This document shows positions 1 through 8,512 of a DNA stretch of 59,496 nt, piece by piece; position 1 is the stretch's first letter, and every line of letters begins with the position of its first letter. The notes beneath the pieces were generated by a model that searched no databases, was not told where the DNA came from, and saw only the letters and a program-made list of their open reading frames with translations. The position numbers and the translations under genes were made by a program. The stretch lies in NCBI GenBank assembly GCA_021789695.1, contig JAJYJH010000013.1, positions 1 to 59,496 of the forward strand, written 5' to 3'. The stretch is from a bacterium. GTDB taxonomy: Bacteria > Elusimicrobiota > Elusimicrobia > Elusimicrobiales > UBA9959.

Positions 1-91
1 TGACTATCGGGATGAAGATGCTCAGGGCCAGCAGCAGGAACAGCCATCTTCTGTCTATGTTGAAAAGCAGCTCGAGGGTCTTTTTAAGCAT
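1..91 (-). CDS. Membrane protein, N-terminal fragment cut by the window edge
   Basis: The reverse strand opens with ATG at 91 and stays open to base 1, giving about 30 residues: a short charged start with two lysines and a basic NIDRRW stretch, then a very hydrophobic segment (LFLLLALSIFIPIV), probably the first membrane helix. AAGGA lies about 9 bases before the ATG, a good ribosome-binding site. It starts 3 bases after the stop of the membrane protein at 95-763, so it is the third gene of that operon. Too little is visible to name a family. Confidence 0.75.
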   Translation of the reverse strand, partial: MLKKTLELLFNIDRRWLFLLLALSIFIPIV

Positions 92-94
92 GGG

Positions 95-763
95 TCAATC
101 CTTGCCGAGGTACTGGCGCTCGATGCCAAAGACGATCTTGAGGGAGGTGACCACCGCGCCCACGGCGATGCCTATCATGATGCCGCGCTTGCCGGCCACC
201 GATGGGACGTCCACTATCCAGTTCATCAGACCGGACAGGGAATGGCCGGTCCAGCCCAGCACTTTGCTCCAGAGAATCTCACCTATCGGCACGCGGCCCA
301 GTATGAGTATCAGCGCGGCCACGAACAGCACCATGGCCTGCATGGACTTGATTCTGAAGGAGCGATAGGCGGTAGAGACTATGTAGAAGGCCAGCACCGC
401 GAACATCGTGGCCAGCAGCGTGTTATAGATGTAGCGGAACGACCAGCCCAGCGGGGTCATGTCGGCCCCTGACATCTGCCTGCCGTGACTGATCACGGCC
501 GGAACGACCACGGCCAGGAAACCGACAAAGACAAATAGGCTATAGCCCCAGCCGTCGCCCTTCCTCTTGATCTTGGCGTAGTGCGTGTAGAACAGGCTGA
601 ACAGACCCAGCAGGAAGGCGAAAGACGAGACGATGTTCTCCCACTGGCTGACGGTGTCCAGGAAGGCCACCGATCTCGGATGCGGCACGTAGTAAGACAC
701 CAGCGTCAGCATGCCGAACACGAAGACTATCGCGAAAGGGATCTGTTTCTTTATCAGTTTCAT
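95..763 (-). CDS. Six-helix integral membrane protein of unknown function
   Basis: 222 residues with about six hydrophobic helices (roughly residues 8-28, 42-62, 74-94, 110-130, 140-158 and 195-215) and no signal peptidase site. No catalytic motif was recognised. Its ATG lies one base beyond the TGA of the DUF6754-type gene (765-2048), and its own stop is followed within 3 bases by another membrane gene, so the three are probably co-translated and may form one complex in the inner membrane. The function is unknown. The family is probably one of the uncharacterised partners that travel with DUF6754 proteins, but this is inference from context. Confidence 0.8.
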   Translation of the reverse strand: MKLIKKQIPFAIVFVFGMLTLVSYYVPHPRSVAFLDTVSQWENIVSSFAFLLGLFSLFYTHYAKIKRKGDGWGYSLFVFVGFLAVVVPAVISHGRQMSGADMTPLGWSFRYIYNTLLATMFAVLAFYIVSTAYRSFRIKSMQAMVLFVAALILILGRVPIGEILWSKVLGWTGHSLSGLMNWIVDVPSVAGKRGIMIGIAVGAVVTSLKIVFGIERQYLGKD

Positions 764-764
764 G

Positions 765-2048
765 TCAGTTGGCCTTAAAGATGTCGGTGACGAAGTTGAC
801 CAGGCTGTGCCAGTGCTGCCATTGCCCCAACAGCACCAGGGCCAGGCCTATCGAGACTCCGAGCATCACCACCAGCTTGCCGAAGTCCTGCACCTTCAGC
901 GCCGAGAGCAGCATTGGTTCCTTGGAGAGGTAGGCGCCGGCCGCGTAGAGCTCCTCGCCAATCAGTGTGTAGTCGCAGGAGGTGAAGAAGAACGGCAGCT
1001 GGTATTCTATGTCGGTGCCGGCTATCTGTATGGCCCCGCTGGCCGCGCCGACCTCGGAGAGCAGCAGGGACTCCGCCATGAAGTAACCCATAAAGAAGCA
1101 GGCTGCGGGCTTCTCGCGCGTGATCATGCCGTCTATAGAGGCGGCGTAGGAGAACTGGTCCTGGCTTATGAACTGGTTTATGTCGTCGCGGTAGGAGTCC
1201 GGGCGGCCGGCCTCCAGGTAGGACTGTTTGACGACCTCCTTGCAGACCGTCATCACGATGGGGTCGTAGTGCGGCACCTTGATAAAACTGTCGTACTGGG
1301 CGACCTTCTTTGAGACCTCGCCCAGGATGAAGGTGGACGCTATCGTGGAAACCAGCGTCATGTCGCCTATGCCGGGCACGTAATAGATGGGCTTGCCCAT
1401 CTCGGTCGCGCGGCCGATGGCCTCGTCGATGGCGTCCAGGCCGGCGATGCGGCGGATAAACAGGCCCTTGCGTTTGGCGTGAGAGACGGCCACAAAAAAG
1501 ACGATTACGATGATGATGAGCATCACCAGGTTGTTCAGGCGGTCCAGGCGGAACCAGTTGCCGTAAGCGCGCGCCGTCTTTACCTCGGACTCCGACACTT
1601 CGGTTCCGTTCTGCAGCACCGACACCTTGACGCGGTATACGGTCCCCGGGGAAGCGTCCCCGAAAAGGCCGTTAAGGTCCAGCCTCAACGCGTGCTCGGA
1701 GGCGCTCCCGTCCCAGGCCCAGAAAGGGAGGTCTATGTCGGTCCCCTTGTTGGCCGAGGCAGGGAACTCGGCTCCCTGGAGCCAGCCGCCCTTCCCCCGG
1801 CTGGAGACATAAACGCGGTAGGAAGTGCCCGAATCGTCTGCCGGGTTCACGGGCCAGCGCAACAGCAACGCCCCTCCGACGTCGTAAGGCATATCCTCGG
1901 CCGTGAGCCCCACGGTACGAGGCGCGGGCGAAGCTTTTGCGGCTGGCTTGGAAACCGGCTTGGCATGTCCGGCCGGCCGCGCCGCTAAGACCGGGGCCGC
2001 AGCCAGTAAGAAGGCAAAAAGAGCGCAGACGAGTCTGTTATTTTTCAT
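765..2048 (-). CDS. DUF6754-type membrane protein with fibronectin III-like domain
   Basis: 427 residues. A signal peptide (about 1-22, ending LAARPA), an Ala/Lys/Pro-rich linker, a beta-rich fibronectin III-like domain (about 48-165, with conserved GGALLLRWPVNPADD and YRVKVSVL strands), a membrane helix at about 176-193, a cytoplasmic domain with the repeated signature of DUF6754 proteins (GLFIRRIAGLDAIDEAIGRA, YYVPGIGDM), and a last helix near 395-412. The topology suggests a periplasmic sensor or adhesion domain joined to an inner cytoplasmic domain. The family assignment is from remembered sequence signature, and the biochemical role is not known. It is first gene of the three-gene minus-strand operon and has its own promoter. 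Confidence 0.7.
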   Translation of the reverse strand: MKNNRLVCALFAFLLAAAPVLAARPAGHAKPVSKPAAKASPAPRTVGLTAEDMPYDVGGALLLRWPVNPADDSGTSYRVYVSSRGKGGWLQGAEFPASANKGTDIDLPFWAWDGSASEHALRLDLNGLFGDASPGTVYRVKVSVLQNGTEVSESEVKTARAYGNWFRLDRLNNLVMLIIIVIVFFVAVSHAKRKGLFIRRIAGLDAIDEAIGRATEMGKPIYYVPGIGDMTLVSTIASTFILGEVSKKVAQYDSFIKVPHYDPIVMTVCKEVVKQSYLEAGRPDSYRDDINQFISQDQFSYAASIDGMITREKPAACFFMGYFMAESLLLSEVGAASGAIQIAGTDIEYQLPFFFTSCDYTLIGEELYAAGAYLSKEPMLLSALKVQDFGKLVVMLGVSIGLALVLLGQWQHWHSLVNFVTDIFKAN

Positions 2049-2059
2049 AACCTGATTAG

Positions 2060-2088
2060 ATGATACAATTAATGTTTTTTCCAGGCAA
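2060..2088 (-). promoter_or_regulatory. Sigma70-type promoter of the DUF6754 operon
   Basis: On the minus strand, -35 TTGCCT (2088-2083), 17-base spacer, -10 TATCAT (2065-2060). The ATG at 2048 is 11 bases beyond the -10, so the untranslated leader would be only a few bases. Confidence 0.5.
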
Positions 2089-2097
2089 GGAAAAAAC
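2074..2097. repeat. A/T-rich inverted repeat between the Yej-type operon and the DUF6754 promoter
   Basis: GTTTTTTCC (2074-2082), AGGCAA loop, GGAAAAAAC (2089-2097), perfect 9-base arms. It lies 46 bases past the stop of the ABC transporter operon and overlaps the -35 of the next promoter. It may act as an operator or as a weak terminator; it lacks the GC-rich stem of a classical terminator. Confidence 0.45.
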
Positions 2098-2142
2098 CTG
2101 CTTTGGCACCGACGACGGCAAAGGGAGGGGAAACGGTCCGTC

Positions 2143-3141
2143 TCAGACGTACGGACAGGCGGCGAAATGACCGGGCTCCTTCTCCTGCAGCTCAGGCGCG
2201 CGGTGGGCGCATTCCGGCCTGGCCATGGGGCAGCGCGTGCGGAAGCCGCACCCCGAAGGCTTGGCCAGCGGGCTGGGCACGTCGCCCTTCAGGATGATCC
2301 TGCCACCGCGCTTCTTTGACGGGTCCGGCTGCGGGGCGGCCGACAGGAGGGCCCGTGTGTAGGGATGTATCGGGTTCCTGTTGATATCGCGGCTGGAGCC
2401 GAGTTCCACCATGTTTCCCAGGTACATCACGACGATACGGTCGCTGATGTGCTCGACCACGGAGAGGTCGTGCGCGATGAAAAGATAGGTGAGCTTGAAC
2501 TCCTCCTGCAGGTCCTGCAGCAGGTTGATGATCTGGGCCTGGATGGAGACGTCGAGCGCGCTGACCGGTTCGTCGGCGATGATGAAGGCCGGGTTGGTGG
2601 CGAGCGCCCGGGCCAGGCCGACGCGCTGGCGCTGGCCTCCCGAAAACTCGTGCGGGTAGCGGGAGGCGTAGGCTGCCTGCAAGCCGACCTTCTCCAGCAG
2701 CCAGGCGACGCGCTCCCTCCTCTCCGCGCGCTTCATGTCGGGCATGTGTATATCCAGCGGCTCGCCGATGATGGCCTCCACGGACATGCGCGGGTTGAGC
2801 GAGGAGTACGGGTCCTGGAAGACCATTTGCATACGGGAGCGGAAGGGCCGCATGGCGGCGCGGCTAAGGTTGGCGATGTCGGTCATCTTCCCGTCCACGC
2901 CGGGGAACAGCACGCTGCCCGAGGTGACGGGGGCCAGGTTCACCAGCGCCTTGCCGATTGTGGTCTTGCCGCAGCCGGACTCGCCGACCATGCCCAGCGT
3001 CTCGCCGGGCCTCACGGAGAAGGAGACGCCGTCCACGGCTTTCACCTCGCCCACCTTCCTGAGGAAAATGCCGCCGTGGATGGGGAAATGGACCTTGAGG
3101 TCCTTCACCTCGAGTATGTTGCCGGAAGCCACCGCCGTCAT
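2143..3141 (-). CDS. Peptide ABC transporter ATPase, OppF/DppF type
   Basis: 332 residues, the usual length of OppF-type subunits. Walker [10 protein letters not shown] (about 52-60), signature motif [14 protein letters not shown] (about 165-178), Walker [15 protein letters not shown]-loop in [11 protein letters not shown], and the C-terminal oligopeptide-type extension with three conserved cysteines ([16 protein letters not shown], then FAACPYV) known to bind an iron-sulfur cluster in some homologues. It powers import with the OppD-type ATPase, whose stop overlaps its start by 4 bases. Known Yej transporters use one fused two-domain ATPase (YejF), while here the two halves are separate genes. 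Confidence 0.93.
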   Translation of the reverse strand: MTAVASGNILEVKDLKVHFPIHGGIFLRKVGEVKAVDGVSFSVRPGETLGMVGESGCGKTTIGKALVNLAPVTSGSVLFPGVDGKMTDIANLSRAAMRPFRSRMQMVFQDPYSSLNPRMSVEAIIGEPLDIHMPDMKRAERRERVAWLLEKVGLQAAYASRYPHEFSGGQRQRVGLARALATNPAFIIADEPVSALDVSIQAQIINLLQDLQEEFKLTYLFIAHDLSVVEHISDRIVVMYLGNMVELGSSRDINRNPIHPYTRALLSAAPQPDPSKKRGGRIILKGDVPSPLAKPSGCGFRTRCPMARPECAHRAPELQEKEPGHFAACPYV

Positions 3142-4139
3142 GACGAGGCCCCCTTTCCCGCCCTGCAGAGATGGCAGCGCACCTGCCGGCCTGGCGGGAC
3201 CTCCACGAGCTCCGGCTCGGTCTCGCGGCAGACCTTCATCACGTGCGGGCAGCGGGTGTTGAACTTGCAGCCCTTCGGAAAACGCATGATGTCCGGCACC
3301 ATGCCCTCTATGACGGGCAGGCGCTTGGCCCCCTCGTTGTGAAAGCCGGGCAGCGAGCGCAGCAGCCCCTGCGTGTATGGATGCAGCGGCTTCTCAAAAA
3401 GAGGGCCGACCTCCGCCACCTCCTGGATCAGCCCTCCGTACATCACGCACACACGCTGGCAGGTCTCGGCCACTACGGCCAGGTCGTGGGTTATCAGCAG
3501 GATCGCGGCGTCGTCGGTCTTCTTCTTGACGTCGAGCATCAGTTCCAGGATTTGGGCCTGGATCGTCACGTCGAGAGCGGTCGTCGGCTCGTCGGCTATC
3601 AGCAAGGCAGGATCGGAGGCCAGCGCCATGGCTATCATCACGCGCTGGCGCATACCTCCGGAGAACTGGTGGGGGTAGTCCTTCAGGCGGGCCTTAGGGG
3701 AAGGGATGCCGACAAGGCCGAGCATCTCCACCGCGCGGGCCTCCACCTGCTTCTCGCTCAGGTCCTGGTGAAAGCGTATGGCCTCCTTGAGCTGCCAGCC
3801 GATGGAGAAGACAGGGTTCAGCGAGGTCATCGGCTCCTGGAATATCATCGAGATGTCCTTGCCCCGCACCTTACGCATCTCCTCGTAAGAGAGTTTCAGC
3901 AGGTCCCGGCCGCGGAAGATTATCTCGCCGCCGGTTATCCTGCCCGGAGGGTCCGGGATTAGGCGCAGGATGCTGAGCGCGGTGACGGATTTGCCGCAGC
4001 CCGACTCGCCCACGAGACCGAGCACCTCGTTCTCGTGAATATGGAAGTCCACGCCGTTGACGGCGTGCGCCGTCCGGTTATCCACCCGGAAGGAGGTGCG
4101 CAGGTCCTTTATCTCGAGCAGCTTCTTCTTTACGCTCAT
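3138..4139 (-). CDS. Peptide ABC transporter ATPase, OppD/DppD type
   Basis: 333 residues. Walker [11 protein letters not shown] (about 41-50), signature [14 protein letters not shown] (about 158-171), Walker [14 protein letters not shown]-loop [12 protein letters not shown], and the oligopeptide-family C-terminal extension with cysteines ([22 protein letters not shown]). It lies between the permease gene (1-base gap) and the OppF-type ATPase (4-base overlap). It should form the heterodimeric motor of the importer with the downstream ATPase. Confidence 0.93.
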   Translation of the reverse strand: MSVKKKLLEIKDLRTSFRVDNRTAHAVNGVDFHIHENEVLGLVGESGCGKSVTALSILRLIPDPPGRITGGEIIFRGRDLLKLSYEEMRKVRGKDISMIFQEPMTSLNPVFSIGWQLKEAIRFHQDLSEKQVEARAVEMLGLVGIPSPKARLKDYPHQFSGGMRQRVMIAMALASDPALLIADEPTTALDVTIQAQILELMLDVKKKTDDAAILLITHDLAVVAETCQRVCVMYGGLIQEVAEVGPLFEKPLHPYTQGLLRSLPGFHNEGAKRLPVIEGMVPDIMRFPKGCKFNTRCPHVMKVCRETEPELVEVPPGRQVRCHLCRAGKGASS

Positions 4140-4140
4140 A

Positions 4141-5520
4141 TCACCTCAGCCGCGAGAACACCTTGGGGTCGAAGGCCTCGCGCACGGCCTCGCCTATCTG
4201 CACCACCAGGTACAGCGTGACGGCCAGCGCTATGGAAGGCGTCAAGATCAGGTGCGGGTAGTACTTGATGTACTGCATACCCTGGTCCATCAGCACTCCC
4301 CAACTGGGAGTTCCTACGGGCAGGCCGAAGCCGAGGTAGTCCAGCGAAACCAGCTGTCCGACGTAGCCCACTATGGCGAAAGGCGCGAATGTGACCACGG
4401 GCACCAGCGAGTTGGGCAGTATGTGCTTCATCATCACGGACCAGTCGCCGGCGCCCATCGCCACGGCGGCCTGGACGTAGTCGCGGGACTTCTCGCGGTA
4501 GAACTCGCCGCGGATATAATAAGTCATCGAAAGCCAGGAACTCAGCGCCACGAGCATGATCACAAGCAGTATGAAGCTGGGCTGCACGATGGAGGCAATG
4601 ATCATGATGACGTACAAGAACGGGATGGAGGCCCAAATCTCGATGAAGCGCTGGATCAGGATGTCTACCCAGCCGCCAAAGTACCCCATCACAGCTCCGA
4701 CCACTATGCCGATGATGTAGCCCAGAACCGAGACGATCAGCGCGAAGGAGAGCGAGACCCTGAAGCCGTACACCAGTTGGGCGAAGACGTCGGTAGCGGA
4801 GTCGTCCGTGCCGAGGATGTTCGTCCTGGTCGGGCCGGTGGGAGGGCGGCCCGGCATATCCATCAGATGCTCGTAGGGAGAATAGGGATAGAGCGGCATT
4901 ATAATGGAGGCTTTGCCCGCCGCAAAGACCGCCTTGGCCTTCTTGAGCGCCGCAATCTCGCCCTCTATGTCCGGCACGGTCTCCTGCAGGTCGCGGTAGT
5001 CCAGTTTTTCGTCCTCGGTGGAGCCGGGACCGGGCTTCGTGGCGGCTATCTCGGCCTCGGTGTCCTTTATCTCTTTCTCCCGCTCCGCTATCTGGCCGTC
5101 CAGCAGCGAGGGGTCCTTCTCCTCCGCCGCGAACAGCCTGTAATCCACCTCGTCATCGCCCACCTGTCCGAAGTCGCTCTTGCGGTTGATGTGCCGGCTG
5201 TCCTTTACGAACGGCAGCCACCCGCCCCATTCCGCAAAAGCGGGGAAAGCGACGCGCCCGTCGTATTTTATCATCAGCGGCTTGTTGTTGACCAGGAACT
5301 CCAGGAAGAAGGACAGCACGAACAACGTAGTGATGATAAGATAACTGTAGTAGCCGCGCCTGAGGCTCCTGAAACGCTTCATGCGCTTCTGCCAATCCGG
5401 CGAAGGGTTCATCTCGAAACCGAGCGCCCTGCCCGCGGCCGTAAAAAGCCAGGGCAGCGCCCTGTGCGTGAAGTAATAGGCAGCCACCAGTATCAGCAGG
5501 GTAGTCAGGAGCTTCGCCAT
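4141..5520 (-). CDS. yejE: Peptide ABC transporter permease, YejE/OppC-like, with inserted coiled segment
   Basis: 459 residues, longer than typical OppC/YejE (about 300-340). An N-terminal helix region (5-25), a second helix near 57-72, then the YejE-type periplasmic region with conserved NNKPLMIKYDG and a YSPYEHL/LGTDDSATDVFAQLVYG segment leading into the permease core (about 255-450, five helices). The extra length is a charged, Glu/Lys-rich stretch (about 130-200, for example REKEIKDTEAEIA) that looks like a helical coiled insert in the periplasmic loop. The EAA motif region contains VAMGAGDWSVMMKHILPN. The start ATG is one base from the stop of the YejB-like gene. Assignment to the Yej subfamily is by remembered sequence resemblance. 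Confidence 0.88.
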   Translation of the reverse strand: MAKLLTTLLILVAAYYFTHRALPWLFTAAGRALGFEMNPSPDWQKRMKRFRSLRRGYYSYLIITTLFVLSFFLEFLVNNKPLMIKYDGRVAFPAFAEWGGWLPFVKDSRHINRKSDFGQVGDDEVDYRLFAAEEKDPSLLDGQIAEREKEIKDTEAEIAATKPGPGSTEDEKLDYRDLQETVPDIEGEIAALKKAKAVFAAGKASIIMPLYPYSPYEHLMDMPGRPPTGPTRTNILGTDDSATDVFAQLVYGFRVSLSFALIVSVLGYIIGIVVGAVMGYFGGWVDILIQRFIEIWASIPFLYVIMIIASIVQPSFILLVIMLVALSSWLSMTYYIRGEFYREKSRDYVQAAVAMGAGDWSVMMKHILPNSLVPVVTFAPFAIVGYVGQLVSLDYLGFGLPVGTPSWGVLMDQGMQYIKYYPHLILTPSIALAVTLYLVVQIGEAVREAFDPKVFSRLR

Positions 5521-5521
5521 G

Positions 5522-6577
5522 TTATTTGGAGAACCTTATCCTCGGGTCCACCAGCGCCCAGACCACGTCGGAGATTATGTTGCCGAAAAGGTCTATCAGC
5601 ACGAGGAAGACCATCGTGCCTAACACGATGGGATAGTCGCGCTGGATCAGGGAATTGTAGCCCAGCAGCCCCATCCCGGGGATATTGCAGGTCTTCTCGA
5701 TGAGGAAGGAGCCGGCGAACAGCAGGCCGATGGCCTGGCCGATACCGACCGTGATGGGAATCAGCGAGTTGCGCAGCGCGTGTACGAAGATCACCCGCCT
5801 TTCGGAAAGGCCCTTGGCGAAAGCGGTGCGCACGTAATCCGCGCCCAGGTTCTCCAGGAGCGAGTTCTTCATCAGTATCGTCATCGTGGCGAAGCCGCCT
5901 ATCAGGTAGCCGAAGACGGGGATGGCCGTGTGCCTGAGCTGGTCCCAAATCTTGGCGAAGAAGCCGAGCTGCGCCCAGTTGGCCGAGCGGAAGCCGCCCA
6001 GCGGCAGGATGTTAAGATAGCTGCCCCCGCCGAGGAAGACCATCAGCATCAGGCAGGCGACAAAGCCGGGAATCGCGTAGCCGATGAAGACCAGCACCGA
6101 GGTCCAGGTGTCGTAGCCGGTCTTGTGCTTTATGGCCTTGGTCACGCCCAGGGGCACGCAGACTATCCACGAAGCGAAATAGCCTATCAGGCCGAAATAG
6201 ACGGAAATCGGGAACTTGGAGACTATGACTTTGAGCACCGGCTCGCCGTAAACGTAGGACTGGCCGAAGTCCAGGTGAAGGATGCCCCAGAGCCAGTAAC
6301 CGTAACCGACCGGGATGCTCTTGTCCAGGTGATAGTACTTCTTAAGCTCCTTCATGGCGTCGGCGGGGATCTGCATCTCCGCCTCCGCCCCGGCTACGCC
6401 GGCCGCGGCCGCGCCGCCGCCCTCGTGCATCATGGCCTTGCGCATCTGCATCTGCGCCTGCTCGATGGGCCCGCCCGGCACGACGCGCAGCACGGCGTAC
6501 ACCATGAAGGTTATGGCAAGGAACGTGAGCGGTATCAGCAGCAGGCGGCGCACGAAATAGGTAATCATCCCGTTCAT
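5522..6577 (-). CDS. yejB: Peptide ABC transporter permease, YejB/OppB-like
   Basis: 351 residues with six membrane helices. The N-terminus (MITYFVRRLLLIPLTFLAIT) and the block GYWLWGILHLDFGQSYVYGE are typical of YejB/OppB permeases. The EAA-type coupling loop is AFAKGLSERRVIFVHALRN, and the protein ends in the common DPRIRFSK. An Ala/Gly/Met-rich stretch (about 45-70) extends the first periplasmic loop, as in YejB proteins, though this one is low-complexity and probably disordered. It pairs with the permease at 4141-5520 to form the channel. The gene is one base from the binding-protein stop. Confidence 0.92.
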   Translation of the reverse strand: MNGMITYFVRRLLLIPLTFLAITFMVYAVLRVVPGGPIEQAQMQMRKAMMHEGGGAAAAGVAGAEAEMQIPADAMKELKKYYHLDKSIPVGYGYWLWGILHLDFGQSYVYGEPVLKVIVSKFPISVYFGLIGYFASWIVCVPLGVTKAIKHKTGYDTWTSVLVFIGYAIPGFVACLMLMVFLGGGSYLNILPLGGFRSANWAQLGFFAKIWDQLRHTAIPVFGYLIGGFATMTILMKNSLLENLGADYVRTAFAKGLSERRVIFVHALRNSLIPITVGIGQAIGLLFAGSFLIEKTCNIPGMGLLGYNSLIQRDYPIVLGTMVFLVLIDLFGNIISDVVWALVDPRIRFSK

Positions 6578-6578
6578 A

Positions 6579-8378
6579 TCAGTCGCCGCCCTTGCCGGCC
6601 CGGGCCCACGGCCTCACCTCTGTCGCTCCTATGGGCAGGCTAGTGTCGTTCTTCTCGGCCTCCTCCAGCGCCTTCTCCTTCTTCGGAGCGAGCCACCAGG
6701 TCGAGTATATGGAGGAATCGTCGCCGGTCCTGGTAAAATACGTGGCCAGATGGCCGAACTTGTCGTAATAGAGCAGCCGGAAAAAATTGGCGCCCCAGCC
6801 CAACGCGTAGGGGTAATCCCGGAAGATGAGGCCGTCTATGCGGTGTATCAGCCTCTCCTGCGCGGCCCTGTCGAAGGTGGAATTGTACTCGCGGCTCAGC
6901 CTATCCACTTCCGCGTTCTTGAAGCCGTTGATATTATTGGTGCTGTTCTGGTCGGCCAGCTTGGAGTCCCAGGAGCTCTCGGGATTGGGGAACAGCAGCC
7001 CGCCCCACGCCTGATAGACGAGCGTGAAGTCGTGCTCATCCACCTTCTTCATCAGGGTGTCGTAGTCTATCAGTTTCAGGTCCAGCTTTATGCCGGCCCG
7101 GGCCAGGTACTCCTGCACCACCTTGAAGATGCGGTCGGAGCCCTGATCGCCGTATTCCAGCGTGACCTCGAAGATCCTGCCGTCCTTGGTCAGCCAGCCG
7201 TCCTTGTCGCGCGTCTTCCAGCCCGCGCGCGCCAGCAGCCGCTTGGCCATGCGCGGGTTGTAGCGTATCTTCGGGTTGTCGGGGTTGGCCCAGACGCTGC
7301 CAGGAAAATAGCTGTCCAGGTAGGAGTACTGATTGAAGAACAGCTTGTCTATAAGCTTGGCGCGGTTGAACAGCAGCGCGAAGGCCTTGCGCACGTTGCG
7401 GTCGTTGAACGGAGGCTTGCGCATATTGAACGCGAAGCCGGAGACGCCTTGCGGGTAATCGTTGTAGATCTTGCGTTTCTGCACCCAGCCCATCCGGACC
7501 TTGTCGAAGTCGCACTCCTGCGCCCAGCGCTGGGCCTTATTGACCACGAAGTAGTCCAGCTCGCCCTTCTTGAACTTTTCGAAGGCCAGGGTATCGTCGC
7601 GGATTACCGTCCAGTTAATCTTGTCGAAGTTGTTGAGGCCTATATTGAAGCGCTCGTTCCTACCCCAATAGCCGGGACGGCGCGTCAGCGTTACGGACTG
7701 CTGGTTCTTGACGCCGTCGGGCTTCAGCTCGTAAGGTCCGGAGCCCATCTGCATTTTCCAGTTGTAGTCCTTCAGGTATTCGTCGCCGGTGAGCTTGTCC
7801 ATCTCCCTAGCGGGGTAGACGGACATCGTGCCGAAGTAGTAGAAAAGGCGCCAGTCCAGATGTTTGGCCCGGACCGAGACCACGCCGCCGCCCCGCGCCA
7901 CGGGCTGCTCGTAGTTGTCGTACCAGATCATGCGCGAGTACGGGTCCTTGATGTCCTTGCGCACCAGGAATTTCCAGGTGTCCACCACGTCCTTAGGGGT
8001 GACCGGCGTACCGTCGGCCCAGCGGGCCTTCGGGTTTATATGAAAGTAGAACGTGCGCTTGTCGGGGGCGACCTTCCAGTAGTCGGCCAGGTCAGGGATA
8101 TACTCCAGGGTCTCGGGATGCAGCCCGATCAGGGACTCGTAGACCAGGCCCTGCATCTGACTGGTAGAGAGCTGGTTGGAGTTGGGGCCCTGCGTGCGCA
8201 GCGTGGCGGGAAAATCGGGCCAGTAGGTATGCAGCGTACCGCCCTTCACCGCCTCCGTGGAGCCGATCAGCGGGAAATCCACGCTGGTCTGCCAGCCGGC
8301 GGGGGCGAAGCCGCCGGAAAAAGAGGGGACGCCGAGCAACAGCAGGAGAGCGGCGCAGGTCAGACGTTCCTTTAGCAT
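6579..8378 (-). CDS. Extracellular solute-binding protein, family 5 (OppA/YejA-like)
   Basis: 599 residues from ATG 8378. This start gives a clean signal peptide (MLKERLTCAALLLLLGVPSF), whereas the open frame continues upstream to 8729 as Arg/Gly/Pro-rich non-coding-like sequence and was trimmed. The mature protein has the family 5 signatures: QGLVYESLIGLHPE, ADYWKVAPDKRTFYF, ARWADGTPVTPKDVVDTW and, towards the C-terminus, YALGWGANFFRLLYYDKFG. It captures peptides or peptide-like compounds in the periplasm and delivers them to the YejB/YejE-like permeases encoded immediately downstream. It is first gene of the five-gene operon. Only a weak GGAAG lies about 17 bases before the ATG. Confidence 0.9.
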   Translation of the reverse strand: MLKERLTCAALLLLLGVPSFSGGFAPAGWQTSVDFPLIGSTEAVKGGTLHTYWPDFPATLRTQGPNSNQLSTSQMQGLVYESLIGLHPETLEYIPDLADYWKVAPDKRTFYFHINPKARWADGTPVTPKDVVDTWKFLVRKDIKDPYSRMIWYDNYEQPVARGGGVVSVRAKHLDWRLFYYFGTMSVYPAREMDKLTGDEYLKDYNWKMQMGSGPYELKPDGVKNQQSVTLTRRPGYWGRNERFNIGLNNFDKINWTVIRDDTLAFEKFKKGELDYFVVNKAQRWAQECDFDKVRMGWVQKRKIYNDYPQGVSGFAFNMRKPPFNDRNVRKAFALLFNRAKLIDKLFFNQYSYLDSYFPGSVWANPDNPKIRYNPRMAKRLLARAGWKTRDKDGWLTKDGRIFEVTLEYGDQGSDRIFKVVQEYLARAGIKLDLKLIDYDTLMKKVDEHDFTLVYQAWGGLLFPNPESSWDSKLADQNSTNNINGFKNAEVDRLSREYNSTFDRAAQERLIHRIDGLIFRDYPYALGWGANFFRLLYYDKFGHLATYFTRTGDDSSIYSTWWLAPKKEKALEEAEKNDTSLPIGATEVRPWARAGKGGD

Positions 8379-8439
8379 TATTGTAGACGGCAAGTTATCT
8401 TCCGAAATGTCCCGGCTTTCCGTAAACAGCGCAGGGCAA

Positions 8440-8468
8440 ATTAAACAAAACTCCTTAAGTCGGTTCAA
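8440..8468 (-). promoter_or_regulatory. Promoter of the peptide-transporter operon
   Basis: On the minus strand, -35 TTGAAC (8468-8463), exactly 17 bases, -10 TTTAAT (8445-8440). Transcription would start near 8433, about 55 bases before the binding-protein ATG. Confidence 0.55.
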
Positions 8469-8473
8469 GGGCG

Positions 8474-8495
8474 CGGCCGGAGCGTCCCCCGGCCG
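8474..8495 (-). terminator. GC-rich hairpin after the barrel-sandwich/KOW-like gene
   Basis: CGGCCGG and CCGGCCG arms (7 base pairs) with an 8-base loop lie 18 bases past the stop at 8513. There is no T tract, so if it terminates transcription it is not a canonical intrinsic terminator. Confidence 0.35.
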
Positions 8496-8512
8496 TGACG
8501 GCTCCAGCGGCT

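Noticed and set aside
4057-5703. 548-codon plus-strand open frame
   Set aside because: It lies antisense to the two permease genes, whose membrane motifs are clear. Long antisense frames are expected in high-GC DNA, and the product has low-complexity His/Arg/Gly composition.
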